A stretch of 64,000 nt of DNA from Quercus robur (lineage: Eukaryota; Streptophyta; Magnoliopsida; Fagales; Fagaceae), in assembly GCF_932294415.1 (NCBI RefSeq), contig NC_065537.1:63130290-63194289 (forward strand), read 5' to 3'. Positions 46,777 to 59,028 of the stretch are shown piece after piece; positions within the stretch are counted from its first letter, which is position 1, and each line of letters begins with the position of its first letter. The position numbers and the translations under genes are program-made. The notes beneath the pieces are model-generated. The model saw only the letters and a list, made by a program, of their open reading frames with translations. It was not told where the DNA came from and did no database searches.

Positions 46777-48276
46777 AATGAAAATTATTGTTGTCATAGC
46801 TATATTTATCACGTATGTTAAATCATTTGTCCTTCTCTGCTGGTACATTAAATCATTTGTACGATGGAAGAGAGATTGAAAATTTTTTGATAAAAGAACA
46901 ACTAAATAATTTGGACCAAGAAAGACAATTACTTAAATAATTTGTACAATGGAAGAGAGATTTATTGTGTTTAAAATAGTCAGGAACGAAGCCACTATTT
47001 CAAGTTATTAATTATTATGTATTAAATATCAAGAACTCTCTCTCTCTCTCCGCGAAAATCTCTCTGATATATTTCCTTTTTTTTTTTTTTTTTTCTAAAA
47101 GACTTCCTTGCACAAGTAAAACTTCAGCCACAATTTCTATATTGTAATAGAAAGGGGAAAATAGAAAAAACAAAAATGAAAATTATTGTTGCCATTGCTA
47201 TATCTATCATGTATATTAAATCATTTATCCTTCTCCACATGTATGTTAGATCATTTGTATGATGGAAGAGCAACTGAGAAGTTACATAATTGGGATCAAG
47301 AAAGACAATTACTTAAATAATTTGAATGATGGAGGAGAGATTTACTATGTTTGAAACAGTCCGAAACGAATCCAAGATTTTGAGTTATTATGTGTTAAAA
47401 ATCAAGCAGCGTCTCTCTCTCTTTAGAAATTTCTCTCCTTCTCTCTCTCCAGAAATCTATATGAGATATTTTTTGTTTTTCTTCTAAAAGACTTCCTCGC
47501 ACGATTAAAAGTTCAGCTACAATTTCTATATTGTTCTAGAAAGAGGAAAAAAAAAATGAAAATTATTGTTGCCATAGCTATATCTATCACGTATGTAAAA
47601 TCATTTTTCCTTCTCCGCATGTGTGTCAAATCATTTGTACAATGGAAGAGCGATTGAGAAGTTTATGGTAAAAGAACCACTACATAATTGGGATCAAGAA
47701 AGACAATTACTTAAATAATTTGTACGATGGAAGAGAGATTTGCTATGCTTGAAACAGTCCGGGATGTAGGCAAGATTTCAAGTTATTATGTCTTAAAAAG
47801 CAAGCAGCGGCTCTCTCTCTCTAGAAATTTCTCACTTGCTCTCTATCTAGAAATCTCTATTAGATATTTTTTGTTTTTCTTCTAAAAGACTTCCTCTCAC
47901 AAGTAAAAGTTCAGCCACAATTTCTATACTGTTCTAGAAAGAGGAAAACAAAAATGAAAATTATTGTTGCCATAGCTATATCTATCATGTATGTTAAATT
48001 GTTTTTCCTTCTCCGCATGTATGTGGTAGTTTATGTAGTTACCAAAATCAAGTAGTTCTAAAATGTTGGGTTGGGTAGCCCCAAATCATCCCGCACAGAC
48101 AACAAATACTTGTCATCTGGACGACACGACTCCAAAATACCGCACCATACCAAGGTGATAGCAATTAACTACTAACCCATCTAAAAAACCTAACCAGATA
48201 AGGCTCGCTCCCTCTTTTTCCAAGAATTCATGCACTTCCCTTTACTTCATAGGGCCTTCTCTAATAGGGGAAAAGC

Positions 48277-48312
<36 letters not shown>

Positions 48313-48742
48313 AAAAATGAAAGTTTCTGTGAGATTCCGGGTATGGAAAACTTCCTTCCCGCGTCAATTTCGATAATGGCTAGGAGGATTTGAAAGGCAT
48401 TATGGCATTAAGATTTCCAAGGTTTAGCCAAGGCTTAGCTCAGGACCCCACTACTCGCCGTATTTGGTTTGGTATTGCTACCGCACACGACTTCGAAAAG
48501 AAAGACAATTACTTAAATAATTTGTACAATGGAGGAGAGATTTACTATATTTGAAACAGTCCGGGATGAAGCCAAGATTTCGAGTTATTATGTGTTAAAA
48601 AACAAGCGCACTTTCTCTCTCTAGAAATTTCTCTTTTGCTTTCTCTGCGGAAATCTCTATGAGACATTTCTTATTTTTCTTCTAAGATACTTCCTTGCAC
48701 AAAGTAAAACTTCAGCCACAATATTTCTATACTGTTCTAGAA
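46777..48742. repeat. Tandem array of a 380-400 bp unit (about five copies)
   Basis: AAAATTATTGTTG starts the recurring block at 46781, 47179, 47559 and 47957. Each unit then shows a TATATCTATCAYGTATGT block, a GGAAGAG block, AAGACAATTACTTAAATAAT, a CT-rich stretch, and CTTCAGCCACAATTTCTATA. A fifth unit's right part (48496-48742) follows a foreign insert. No ORF is conserved between units. Confidence 0.9.
48022..48497. other. Compositionally distinct insert in the tandem array
   Basis: About 475 bases of balanced composition replace roughly 80 bases of the repeat unit. They look unlike the AT-rich surroundings (for example CCGGGTATGGAAAACTTCC, GACCCAGCCTCCCCTGGC). No TIR, TSD or ORF is seen. 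Organelle-derived DNA, mitochondrial in style, is one possibility; I could not identify it. Confidence 0.55.
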
Positions 48743-48980
48743 GCTGTCGGGGGCAGATAGAACCGGACCTTTACTTAAAATAAAGAAGAAGCTCTAAAAC
48801 TGCCAATATTAATGTCGGTGACAGAATAAATAGGATTAAGATTGTGCTCATCTGTATGCGTGTAGCATAAACATGAATTCCTAGTGTGAGTGTCCAGAGT
48901 GTCCTTATAATAGTGAGTGTGTTTAGTGAAGTGCGTAGGTGTCCATTGAGTGCAAGTAATTAGGTGAGTTAGTGTATGCG

Positions 48981-49474
48981 TTATACGCGTTTGGTTGGAG
49001 ATTTTTAGCATCGTTGTTTAAAAAATGACGTGAAAATTGTGGTTTAAAAAATATTGTAGAAATACATGTTTATAGTATTCATAAAGCAAAAAATATGTTT
49101 AGTATTATGTTTCAAATAACATATTTTAGTGTGTAGAAAAACATAATTGTGTATTTAGTATATGTGTGTGTTTTATTTTTAAAAAGTTGACAAATATCGT
49201 ACAATTTAATATTTTTTATTTGAGAAGAGAGAAGACAATTTATGTTTTGTCAAATCAAGTAGGCCTCATAGTTTTCAACATATTTACAAAAGTGGCATTA
49301 AGCAACGTTGCTTGAAAACTGAAAATTGACAAGATAAGTTTTCTAAATTCAGTGTTTGAACACTCCAATAAAAAAATACCCTTACCAAACCACGTTGTTT
49401 TTATGGGATCCACAATTTTCAGTATTTAAACACTAAAATTGTTGTTCAAACACGCTAACCAAACAAGATAACGT
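48981..49474. mobile_element. MITE, hAT-like
   Basis: The left end TTTGGTTGGAGATTTTTAGC... GTTGTTTAAA and the right end TTTAAACACTAAAATTGTTG...GCTAACCAAAC form long imperfect inverted repeats. The interior is AT-rich, with no ORF. Confidence 0.65.
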
Positions 49475-49576
49475 TAGAATGTGTAAAACACAAAAAGTTG
49501 TTGTGTGTATAAAACCAATGGTATCAGGATGGGATTACCAAATTTTTCTTCTCATTTTAATATAAAACCTACTTTA

Positions 49577-50383
49577 ACAAACTATTTTTTGTTTTTTTCT
49601 TAAATGCTAACCACTTTTTCATTTTACCCTCATCAGATTCCTTACTCTAAAACTTATTTCATGAAAATATTATTTGTTTTATTATTTTTATTATATTTTA
49701 AAACACAGTTTTCTTTATCACAGTTATCAAAACAGAGATAAGTAAGCTAATGTTAAGTTTTTTTTGGTTTCTTCTCTAAACATTTTGGGCCCTTACCCTA
49801 TGTTAGGGAGTTTGCTACCAATGCCCTAAGCAAGGGCCTTGTATCTTTGCAAAAAAATTGTGTTGTCAACTTGTCATTACTTTTTAAAATAAAAGTTTGT
49901 TTATTATCTTCATCACGTGTTGTGCCTTTTTTCTTTCTTTTTTTTTCTTTTTTTTTTTAACACAATGATATGTGTACTGTGGTTGTTTGGGCTACAATAT
50001 ATGGTTATTTGAACTGATTTGTGATGTAATTTTGACTTTGGACTGATCTGTGGAGGAGGTTAAAGATTTTGGAGAGACAAAGGATCAAGTTTTATTTTCC
50101 TTGTCGCATTGGGCCCTAACGTCGTTCCATCTATGTTAATAGTTGTAGGTAAACAAGAGTGAGTTTTAAAATATATGTAAAGATTTACTTTGAGAAGAGG
50201 GGGTTGATCTAGTCAAAACAAGTCACTATCGAAGAAGTTTTTGCGATGTTTTTGCATGTACTAGCTCTGTTGCTCACAACTTGAAGAATAGAGTGATCAA
50301 ATTTACATATATATATCATGGTTCCAATGGAACAATAAGCAAGCAATTCAATAGAGTTTTGCTAAAGACAACTTGAAATATCG
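49577..50383. repeat. Segmental duplication, copy 1 (partner 62768-63595)
   Basis: The two segments agree closely over some 810 bases, including AGGGAGTTTGCTACCAATGCC and GTGATGTAATTTTGACTTTGG. Neither contains a recognisable gene. Confidence 0.9.
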
Positions 50384-51079
50384 TTTGTGTCTTCTCAACG
50401 ATTCTAACAAAGACAAGTAAATGGTTTAGGGTACTTCCAAAACTAAATATTTTAATTTAATTATAGTTCTCGCGGTACTTATATAAGTTTTCTTGATTTT
50501 GTTTATTCTTTGAGCACTAGATGGAACTCACATTCCAATAATTGTGTTCATTGATGACCAACAGAGATAAAGTAACAGAAAGGGGAGGCCTTTATACTAA
50601 TGCTTTAGGAATTTTTGACCCATATATAAAATTTATTTATGTATTATTTCGATGGGAGGATTTTGCGTCTAATCATGAAATAACTTTAGGTAAAAACTAG
50701 TCGCTAACCTGTGCAATGCATTAGTTAAATTAATAAAAACTAAATATTTATTTTGCATGAAGAGACATCAATATGAAAATGAACAGAAATAAAAAAATTT
50801 AAGTTCAAAAGTACAAACTTCGTCTCACAATGCCATTTAAAAAATACCACATATATATAATTGTATAAGAAATAGTACTAGAGAAAGATTATTAATCAAT
50901 CTCGTACAATTCATCTAAAAATAATAAAGTTAAAATAAACATTATTTATACTCTTGGAAAAGCACTGGAAAAACATAATATTCACTTCAATGATGCATTA
51001 ACCCTTTTGAAGGGATTTGAAATCATCAATACATTGAATCTGCTCAATAGAGACTCACCAAAGTAAGAAGTGGCACACA
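50384..51079. other. Intergenic with a minus-strand Helitron-like end at 50697
   Basis: On the minus strand, 50697-50724 reads GCATTGCACAGGTTAGCGACTAG followed by T, a Helitron-type 3' terminus. The matching 5' end was not found. No gene. Confidence 0.45.
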
Positions 51080-52070
51080 ATTTGTTGTGAAAATTGGGTG
51101 AAATAAATCTGTTTACACAAGATTAAAAAAGAGAGAGAGAAGATAATATGACACAGGGAATTTACGTTGTTCGGCAATATGCCTACGTCCACGGGAGGCG
51201 ACAGAATAAATTTTCACTATAATTGTGAAGATTACAACAATGACTTGAAGACACTCTCACACAGGCCCAAACCCCAAATACACCCTTGGTTCTCTCACAA
51301 GAAAATAGAGAACACCTTATTGTATTTAGATAATTTGCAAAACACAACTTCCTAACTCTGGTGCACACACAGAAGAAGTTATTTTGCTATCTCCTTAGGA
51401 ACTCTCCTTGTTCTCATACAAGCCTCTTTTTGTTGCTCCATCTCTATTTATAGCCAAGCTCTAGCCGAAATACCAAAACAAAGAGCACACTAGAGACTTC
51501 TATTGTTAAGGAAGTCAACAATAGTGGCTAAGCAAATCCATTAAGCATTCAATGCATGCAAGCTTCCATACTTTGTTAATCAAGTCATACTTTTCGGCTT
51601 GCATGTATTTGGTTTGCTTCCTTGCCTTCTTGACAATTCATGAATGCCATAAAGTCATTCATTTCGGCTAAAAGGTGAAATATGGATGCATCTATAATGT
51701 TCTAGAACATGAGAGAATATGCAATTCTTCTATCAACATAGAAGTCAAAGATTTCGGCTATGTGTTCTAGACCAATGTGAATCCAAGACTTTTATCAACC
51801 AAGAAGTCTAAGATTTCGGCCATGCATGAATCTTGTTCAAGTTAATCCACCGTCATACAAATTCAAGCCATTTCAACACAATTCTTGAATCTGAATCATA
51901 CAAAGACTTTTTGCCTAAAAATCAACAACCATATCGCATCAAAATGTGAAACATATGCATACACTTAACAATAACTCCAAAGGAAAATGATCATGCAAGA
52001 ATACAAGTTTGACATCAAGATTATACTCAATTTTCACTTAAAATTGAAGCTTACCACAAATCCTGGTATT
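51080..52070 (-). repeat. LTR-like segment, probably a Copia solo LTR (borders approximate)
   Basis: On the minus strand there is a TATA-type GGCTATAAATAGAGA near 51440-51455, and later the CCGTGGACGTAGGCATATTGCC / AACGTAAATTCC words frequent in plant Copia LTR leaders. The end near TTTTCACAACA is CA. Flanking duplications were not resolved. Confidence 0.45.
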
Positions 52071-52505
52071 AATATTTTTGGAATCTCATAAAGTAAGGCC
52101 AAACCAATTAACCAAACAAACGGATCGTAGAGAACAAAATTTAAGGTGCATAAGCTATCTTGCACTAATGTTATATGACTATTAAATAATCCTATCAGAT
52201 CTTAATGATGCACATAATTCTCTATTTTATTAAATATTGGTAAAACATATAGGTTTAATAAAAACTAACTTTTGGTTCTTATGTTTGCGTTAGCTTCAAT
52301 TCATTCTTCAATCTATATTAATTCACTTATAGAAAGTTCTCTAAACAAACTTTATAAACAAAAGTGATATATAGAGAATATCATAATAATATATAAAGAC
52401 AAAGAAAATTCCAACTAACACTTTAATCACAAAGCAAATTCCAACTCTTCAACAGTAGATGTCTGTCCCTTCTACACGAAGGAGAGTTTTCATACTCCAA
52501 AATTA
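52071..52505. other. Intergenic, no gene recognised
   Basis: AT-rich DNA up to the Helitron. The last base before it is A, as expected for an A|T Helitron target. Confidence 0.45.
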
Positions 52506-55333
52506 TCTATATATATATATATAAAATCGAAGCCTCTGCTGGCACCATAATTTTCCACATCAGCATAACACAATATTTAAAAAATAAAATTAAAAACACT
52601 ATTTTTCTCTCCAAAACCTGATACTTATCTTCTTTTTTTTTCTTTTTCCTTTTCTTTTTTTGGATAAAATCTGATATTTTAAGCTAAGTTTAATCTAAAG
52701 ATTATTATTATTATTATTTAAAATCTGCAATAAAAGGATAAGTATTTTCTTTATTGCAATAAACCCAAAAACAAAGTTAACTAATTTTTTAAACCCTACA
52801 ACCAAACTTCTTAAACCCTACGTTATAGAATACAATTGTTTATTTCAAAATCTTTTGATTATGCGTTAATTTATTTTTTGCTATTATATATTAGATAACA
52901 ACAAAAAATTAAATATATATCACCATATGCCACAAAGATGATTATTAAAAAAACAAAAAAAAAAAAAACTGCAATAAAAGGATAAGTATCGGCTTTATTT
53001 CAATAAACCCAAAAAAAAAGTTAATTAATTTTTTAAAAACCCTACATCCAAACTTCTTGAATTCTACGTTATAGAATATAATTTTTTTATTTCAAAATCT
53101 TAGCCTTTACTGGCACCACAATTTTCCACGTACGCACAACACGATATTTAAATGTATATCACCATATGCCACAAAGATGATTATTAAAAAAAAAAAAAAA
53201 AAAAAAATCTGCAATAAAAGAATAAGTATCGGCTTTATTGCAATAAACCCAAAAATAAAAGTTAATTAATTTTTTAAAAACCCTACAACCAAACTTCTTG
53301 AACTCTACGTTATAGAACATAATTTTTTTATTTCAAAATCTTAGCCTCTGCTGGCACCACAATTTTCCATATCAACACAACACAATATTTAAATGTATAT
53401 CACCATATGCCACAAAGATGATTATTAAAAAAAAAAAAAAAATCTGCAATAAAAGAATAAGTATCGGCTTTATTGCAATAAACCCAAAAAAAAAGTTAAT
53501 TAATTTTTTAAAAACCCTACAACCAAACTTCTTGAACTCTACGTTATAGAATATAATTTTTTTTATTTCAAAATCTTAGCCTCTGCTGGCACCACAATTT
53601 TCCATGTCAACACAACACAATATTTAAATGTATATCACCATATGCCACAAAGATGATTATTAAAAAAAAAAAAAAAAAATCTGCAATAAAAGAATAAGTA
53701 TCGGCTTTATTGCAATAAACCCCAAAAAAAAAAAGTTAATTAATTTTTTAAAAACCCTACAACCAAACTTCTTGAACTCTACGTTATAGAATATAATTTT
53801 TTTATTTCAAAATCTTAGCCTCTGCTGGCACTACAATTTTCCACGTCAGCACAACACAATATTTAAAAAATAAAATTAAAAACACAGTTTTTCTCTCCAA
53901 AACCCAATACTTATCTTCTATTTTTTCTTTTTCTTTTTTTGGATAAAATCTGTTATTTTAAGTTGAGTTTAATCTAAAGATTATTATTATTATTATTTTT
54001 TAAATCTGCAATAAAAGGATAAGTATCTGCTTTATTACAATAAACCCAAAAACAAAGTTAACTAATTTTTTGAAAACCCTACAACCAAACTTCTTGAACC
54101 CTACATTATAGAATATAATTTGTTTATTTCAAAATCTTTTGATTATGTGTTAATTTATTTTTTACTATTATATATTAGATAACAACCAAAAATTTTATAT
54201 ATATATATATATATATATATCACCATATGCCACAAAGATGATTATTAAAAAAAATAAAAATAAAAAATCTGCAATAAAAGGATAAGTATCGACTTTATTG
54301 CAATAAACCCAAAAAAAAAGTTAATTAATTTTTTAAAAACCCTACAACCAAACTTCTTGAACTCTACGTTATAGAATATAATTTTTTTATTTCAAAAACT
54401 TTTGATTATGCGTTAATTTATTTTTTGCTATTATATATTAGATAACAACAAAAAATTAAATATATATCACCATATGCCACAAAGATGATTATTTTAAAAA
54501 AAATGTGCAATAAAAGGATAAGTATCAGCTTTATTGCAATAAACCCAAAAAAAAAAAAAGTTAATTAATTTTTTAAAAACCCTACAACCAAACTTCTTGA
54601 ACTCTACATTATAGAATATAATTTTTTTATTTCAAAATCTTTTGATTATGCGTTAATTTATTTTTTGCTATTATATATTAGATAACAACAAAAAATTTAA
54701 AATATATATATATATATATATATCACCATATGCCACACTCATACATACCATTATGTCTTGGTGCTATTCAAACTCATAAATTTATTTGGGACTCTAATTC
54801 TATCATTTAATTTTTTTAAAATAATATAATTTTCTATCAGATATATATATATATATATATATACGTATTTCTTTAATTTTATTTGTTGACATTTTGAAAG
54901 TTTTAATATCTACATTTTTGCATTAGTTATTGCAATATTTGAACATGTTTAGCAGATTTCAACGGTTATACCATGAATTATATATTCTTTTAAAGATAAC
55001 CTATTTTTCTCTTGTATTTCTCTATTGTGTAGTCATATATATATATATATATATATATTTGTTTCAAAATTTTCTAGGCAGTAAATCTTCTTATTCTTTA
55101 ATATTTTTTGGCGTTTCGAAAATTTTAATATCTGAAACCAATTGGTAGATTTTTCACAAGATATTGCACGTTCAAACAATGACTTCTTTATCAAATCGTA
55201 ATAAAAATTGAAGTGAAATAGAAGAAATTCATGAAATAGTATAGTTTCATAATCAATTTTAAATTTTATATAATTATTTTAGTCTATCACACAAACAAGT
55301 AGGTTTCCATGCATAGCACGGGTTTGCGACTAG
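52506..55333 (+). mobile_element. Non-autonomous Helitron with internal tandem array
   Basis: The 5' end TCTATATATATATATATAAA, followed by GCCTCTGCTGGCACCA and TTTTCCACATCAGCA, is typical of plant Helitrons. The 3' end has a short hairpin (CCATGCATAGCACGG, about 55307-55321) then GTTTGCGACTAG. The flanks are A (52505) and T (55334), with no duplication, as Helitrons require. There is no helicase or Rep sequence. Confidence 0.78.
52725..54735 (+). repeat. Eight tandem copies of a ~240-bp unit inside the Helitron
   Basis: GCAATAAAAG starts the units near 52728, 52970, 53209, 53444, 53682, 54006, 54270 and 54508. Each has a CAATAAACCCAAAAA block, AACCCTACA(A/T)CCAAACTTCTTGAA-type sequence, and ATCACCATATGCCAC. 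Four units also contain a copy of the Helitron's own 5' terminal GCCTCTGCTGGCACCAC...CACAACACAATATTTAA. Confidence 0.93.
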
Positions 55334-55818
55334 TTTTTATGATTTTTAAGATTATGATATCTATTTTTGATATAGATATAATTGGAACTGTAAGACTAGG
55401 ATATCTATTTTTGATATAAATGGAAGGGTTTTTAATTTAGAGTTTTTTTATATATTTAGAGTTTTTTTTTTTTTTTTGGAAATCATGTTCACTCAAAAGG
55501 AAATAACTATTTTTGTGATTTCCCTTTAGTTTGTTGATGAAAATATTGAAGCTGTGATGTTTTTTTTTCATTCATTAATATATATTTGTGTTGTGACTAT
55601 ATGGCGGGATTGGTAAAGTAACTCATATTCCAATTTTGTTCGTGATTGATAATCTTTTACTAAGGAGTTCCATGTCTTACATAATTTAGTTTAGGGTAAA
55701 AATTCCAGGCTGGAGTGTTTTAATTTGTTCCTTTTGCATGTTTTAAATCAGTCTATTTCTTTTTCTTTTCTTTTTTTTTTCCCTAGAATTTTAAGTCCTA
55801 CATGCTAAAGTATAATAA
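55334..55818. other. Fragment of the duplicated P450 3' flank
   Basis: 55450-55700 matches 28725-28985, downstream of P450-C. It is non-coding. The last three bases, TAA, are the CACTA target site. Confidence 0.75.
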
Positions 55819-57291
55819 CACTACAAAAAAGGGGTCTATAGCCGCATTTCAAAGGGGTCTATCGCCGCGTTTTTGAAACGCAGTTATGGGATATAGCCAT
55901 GTTTCCTATAGCCACGTTTACAAACCGGCAAAAAACAGCGTAGCAATAGGCCTATAGCCGCGTTTTTTAACCACGGCTATAGGATTCAGACCTATAGCTG
56001 CGTTTTTAGAAATGTGGCTATACGCTGAGACTTATAGCCGCGTTTTTAAAAAATGTGGCTACAAACCAGCTTTGAGCCGCGTTTATAACTGTGGTTATAG
56101 CTTCAGACCTATAGCCGTGTAAAAAACGTGGCTATATGTTTTTAAAAAAAAAAAAAACAATTCTGGGTTTTTTTTATCCCCTAGAAAATTCAAAATTAAA
56201 TACAAATCCAAAAAATTCAAAATCAAACACAAACCTAGAAAATTCAAAATCAAACACAATATACTCACAATACAAACACACCCAGAAAATTCAAAATCAA
56301 ACACAAACCCAAAAAATTTAAAATCAAACACAAACCCAGAAATTTAAAAATCAAACACAACATACTCACAATACAAACACACCCAAAAAATTCAAAACCA
56401 AACACAACGTGCTCCAAAATATAAGAACACAAACCCATGAATCTCCTCTCATTCAACAAAACCAACCCAAATCTAACACTAATTCCATTCAAGGAACACA
56501 AAAGCACAAGCTTAGAAACACGAAAGAACACAAACCCATTTAATTAAACATAAGCATAATATCAGCAACACAATAGCACAAATCCAAAAAATTCAAAATC
56601 AAAACTCAAATCCAAATCAAGACATAGACACAAATATTGCTAGAATATCCACTTCATTTTCAACATTTCCTCTATTTTCTTACTAACTAAACATAAAAAA
56701 TTTTAAAAAACTAGATCTGTAGACAAATTAGTGTGCTTGAGATGAAAAAAAAAAAAAAAAAAAAAAAGGTAGCTACAAAGAAACAAAGAAAAAAAAAAGA
56801 GTTACCTAGATGTGGAAAAAAAAAAGAAAAAAAAAAAAGAACAAACCTGAAGCAATGTAGTCAATACCTTACCGGTACCGGCCGTACTAGCCGGTATGTA
56901 TCGTACTGATATGTATACCGGTATTGAAATATCAACGTTTCATACTGGTTTAAATACCGGCCATACTGGCCATGTACCGACCATACCAGCCAATTTCGGG
57001 CAATACCAACCGGTACATACAAAAAAAAAAAGTTTTCTTTTTTTTAAGTTTTGTAATTTTTGAATTTTTATTAGGGCAGAATGGTAACTTATTTGCATTA
57101 ACATATTAGTATTACTTGTTTTCTTAGTATGAAATGATAATTTTTAAACTTTCTATTTTTTATATTGTGTGTGTGTGTGTGTGTATGTTTTCTTTCTTTC
57201 TTTCAATTGATACTAAAGTTTAAAATCATGAATAATTAGTTCTAAATTGAGGAAATGTTTTATGATAAACTTTTATATTTATTATAATACA

Positions 57292-57352
<61 letters not shown>

Positions 57353-58095
57353 TTATTTATTTACAAATATAAAAAATAGCGGTAAACCCGAAACGGTATA
57401 CCGGTATTGACCGGTATCCGAAATATATCATACCGCTGATTAAACCAATACAACCTCCGGTACGGTATTGACTCCTTTGTCCTGAAGAGTAGTGTAAGTG
57501 GAGTGAGTGAAGAATGAAGAAAGAAAAAAGGAAGAAAGAGAAAAGAAAGAAAAGATGAAAGTGGAGGGAGGTGGGAAAGTGGGGATGTAGGTGGGAAAGG
57601 GGGCATACGTGGGAAGCTGAAGAAAACTTATACGGCTGGACCTATAACTGCGTTTGTGAAAATGCGGCTATAGCTAACCTGTGGCTGCATTTTTTTTGTG
57701 TTTTAAAACGCAGCTAAAGGATACCTATAGCTGCATTTTTAAAAAACGCAGCTATAGGTCATCCTTAAAAAAAGTTTATTAGACTAGACCTATAACCACG
57801 TTTTAAAACTGCAATTATAGGTTTTCTATAGCCGCATTTTTTTAAACACACAACTATAGGTCCCCCTTAAAAAATTCTTCAGCTGGACCTATAAACGCAG
57901 CTATAGCAAACGTTTAGCTGCGTTTTAAGATTAGCTATAGCTACATTTTTTAAAAATGCGGCTATAGGTTACCCTTAAAAAAATTTATTTGATTGGACCT
58001 ATAGTCGCATTTTGAAATCGCAACTATAAGTTAGTTATAGCCACATTTTTTAAAAACGCGGCTATAGATCAGCTAGAGCCGTGTTTTTTGTAGTG
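55819..58095. mobile_element. Non-autonomous CACTA (En/Spm) element, 2277 bp
   Basis: The termini CACTACAAAAAA and TTTTTTGTAGTG are perfect 12-bp inverted repeats, flanked by TAA on both sides (55816-55818 and 58096-58098), the 3-bp duplication of the superfamily. Both subterminal regions (55845-56135 and 57630-58085) are packed with TATAGCCGCGTTTTT and its inverse, as expected for transposase-binding repeats. No transposase gene. An hAT-like element is nested inside. Confidence 0.96.
56853..57479. mobile_element. hAT-like element nested in the CACTA element
   Basis: The ends CAATGTAGTCAATACC and GGTATTGACTCCTTTG are inverse at 14 of 16 positions. The flanks ACCTGAAG (56845-56852) and TCCTGAAG (57480-57487) are an 8-bp duplication with one change. 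Both ends are full of ACCGGTA/TACCGG palindromes. The interior has (AC)n and (TA)n microsatellites (57290-57350). Confidence 0.85.
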
Positions 58096-59028
58096 TAAGA
58101 TTGATATTGGGGATGACTAAAACTAGTTTTGAGATGTTCCTAAAAAAAAAAAAACAAGTTTTGAGAGCAGCATTTATGCATGCCTAGGGTTTTCAAACTA
58201 AGTATTGTATCACCTTCAAGCTTTGAAGATCTAAAGATCAATGATCAAGCTAAAGTTCTTGCATACATTACAATGTTACTCCTTGGAAACCTTTAAGATA
58301 GTTCTTAAAATAATGGACAGAGCATTCACATGAACATATTTCATTGAGTTGGGTGTGGTAACATTAATAAGTACTACAAAAGATAGTATTAGAATTAGGG
58401 TTAATTCAACTATGTGAACTTCGAATCTATTAAAGGATTTGTTTCCTTGTGAGTTGGCGGTAAATCCCAAAGATTTTTTTTTCCCTAATAGGGTTTTCTC
58501 TTTGTAATCAATTTTTTTTTTTTTTTTTTTTTTTGTTCTTTTCACACTTGTTTATTTTAGCGATATTGGTTTGTGTTGTGATCAAACAAATTAAGTTAAA
58601 CATGCAAGCAAAATAGGTTAATAAATTGAATTCAGCATAGAATTTGTTAATTATTTGCAACTGGGGTCTAAAGCACCCTTTCACAATCATATATTTTCAC
58701 CTTTAATTTAAATAACACAAATTAAAATACAACCAACTTTATTACTCTATCTTGGAAATACCCACACATAATATGTTTGCATCCTTATTATTCGAGGAAA
58801 AGAAGTATAATGAGTAACAAACAGCTTCAAATCATTCCTTCTCCTGCTTGATACCACAAAGGACTTAGACATATGTCAAGTTCTTATGGTTTCAACTTTA
58901 ATCTATTCACCCTATTACAATCATATATTTTCACCTTTTATTTAAATAACCCAAACCAAACTACAACCAAACACCTTATCACTATATCTTGAAACTACCC
59001 ACACGTAATATATTTGCATCCCTATTAT
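58096..59028. other. 3' flank of P450-D
   Basis: 58612-59028 matches the 3' flank of P450-C (28976-29396). 58099-58611 has no match in C and no recognised gene; it contains a T run at 58510-58534. Confidence 0.7.
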
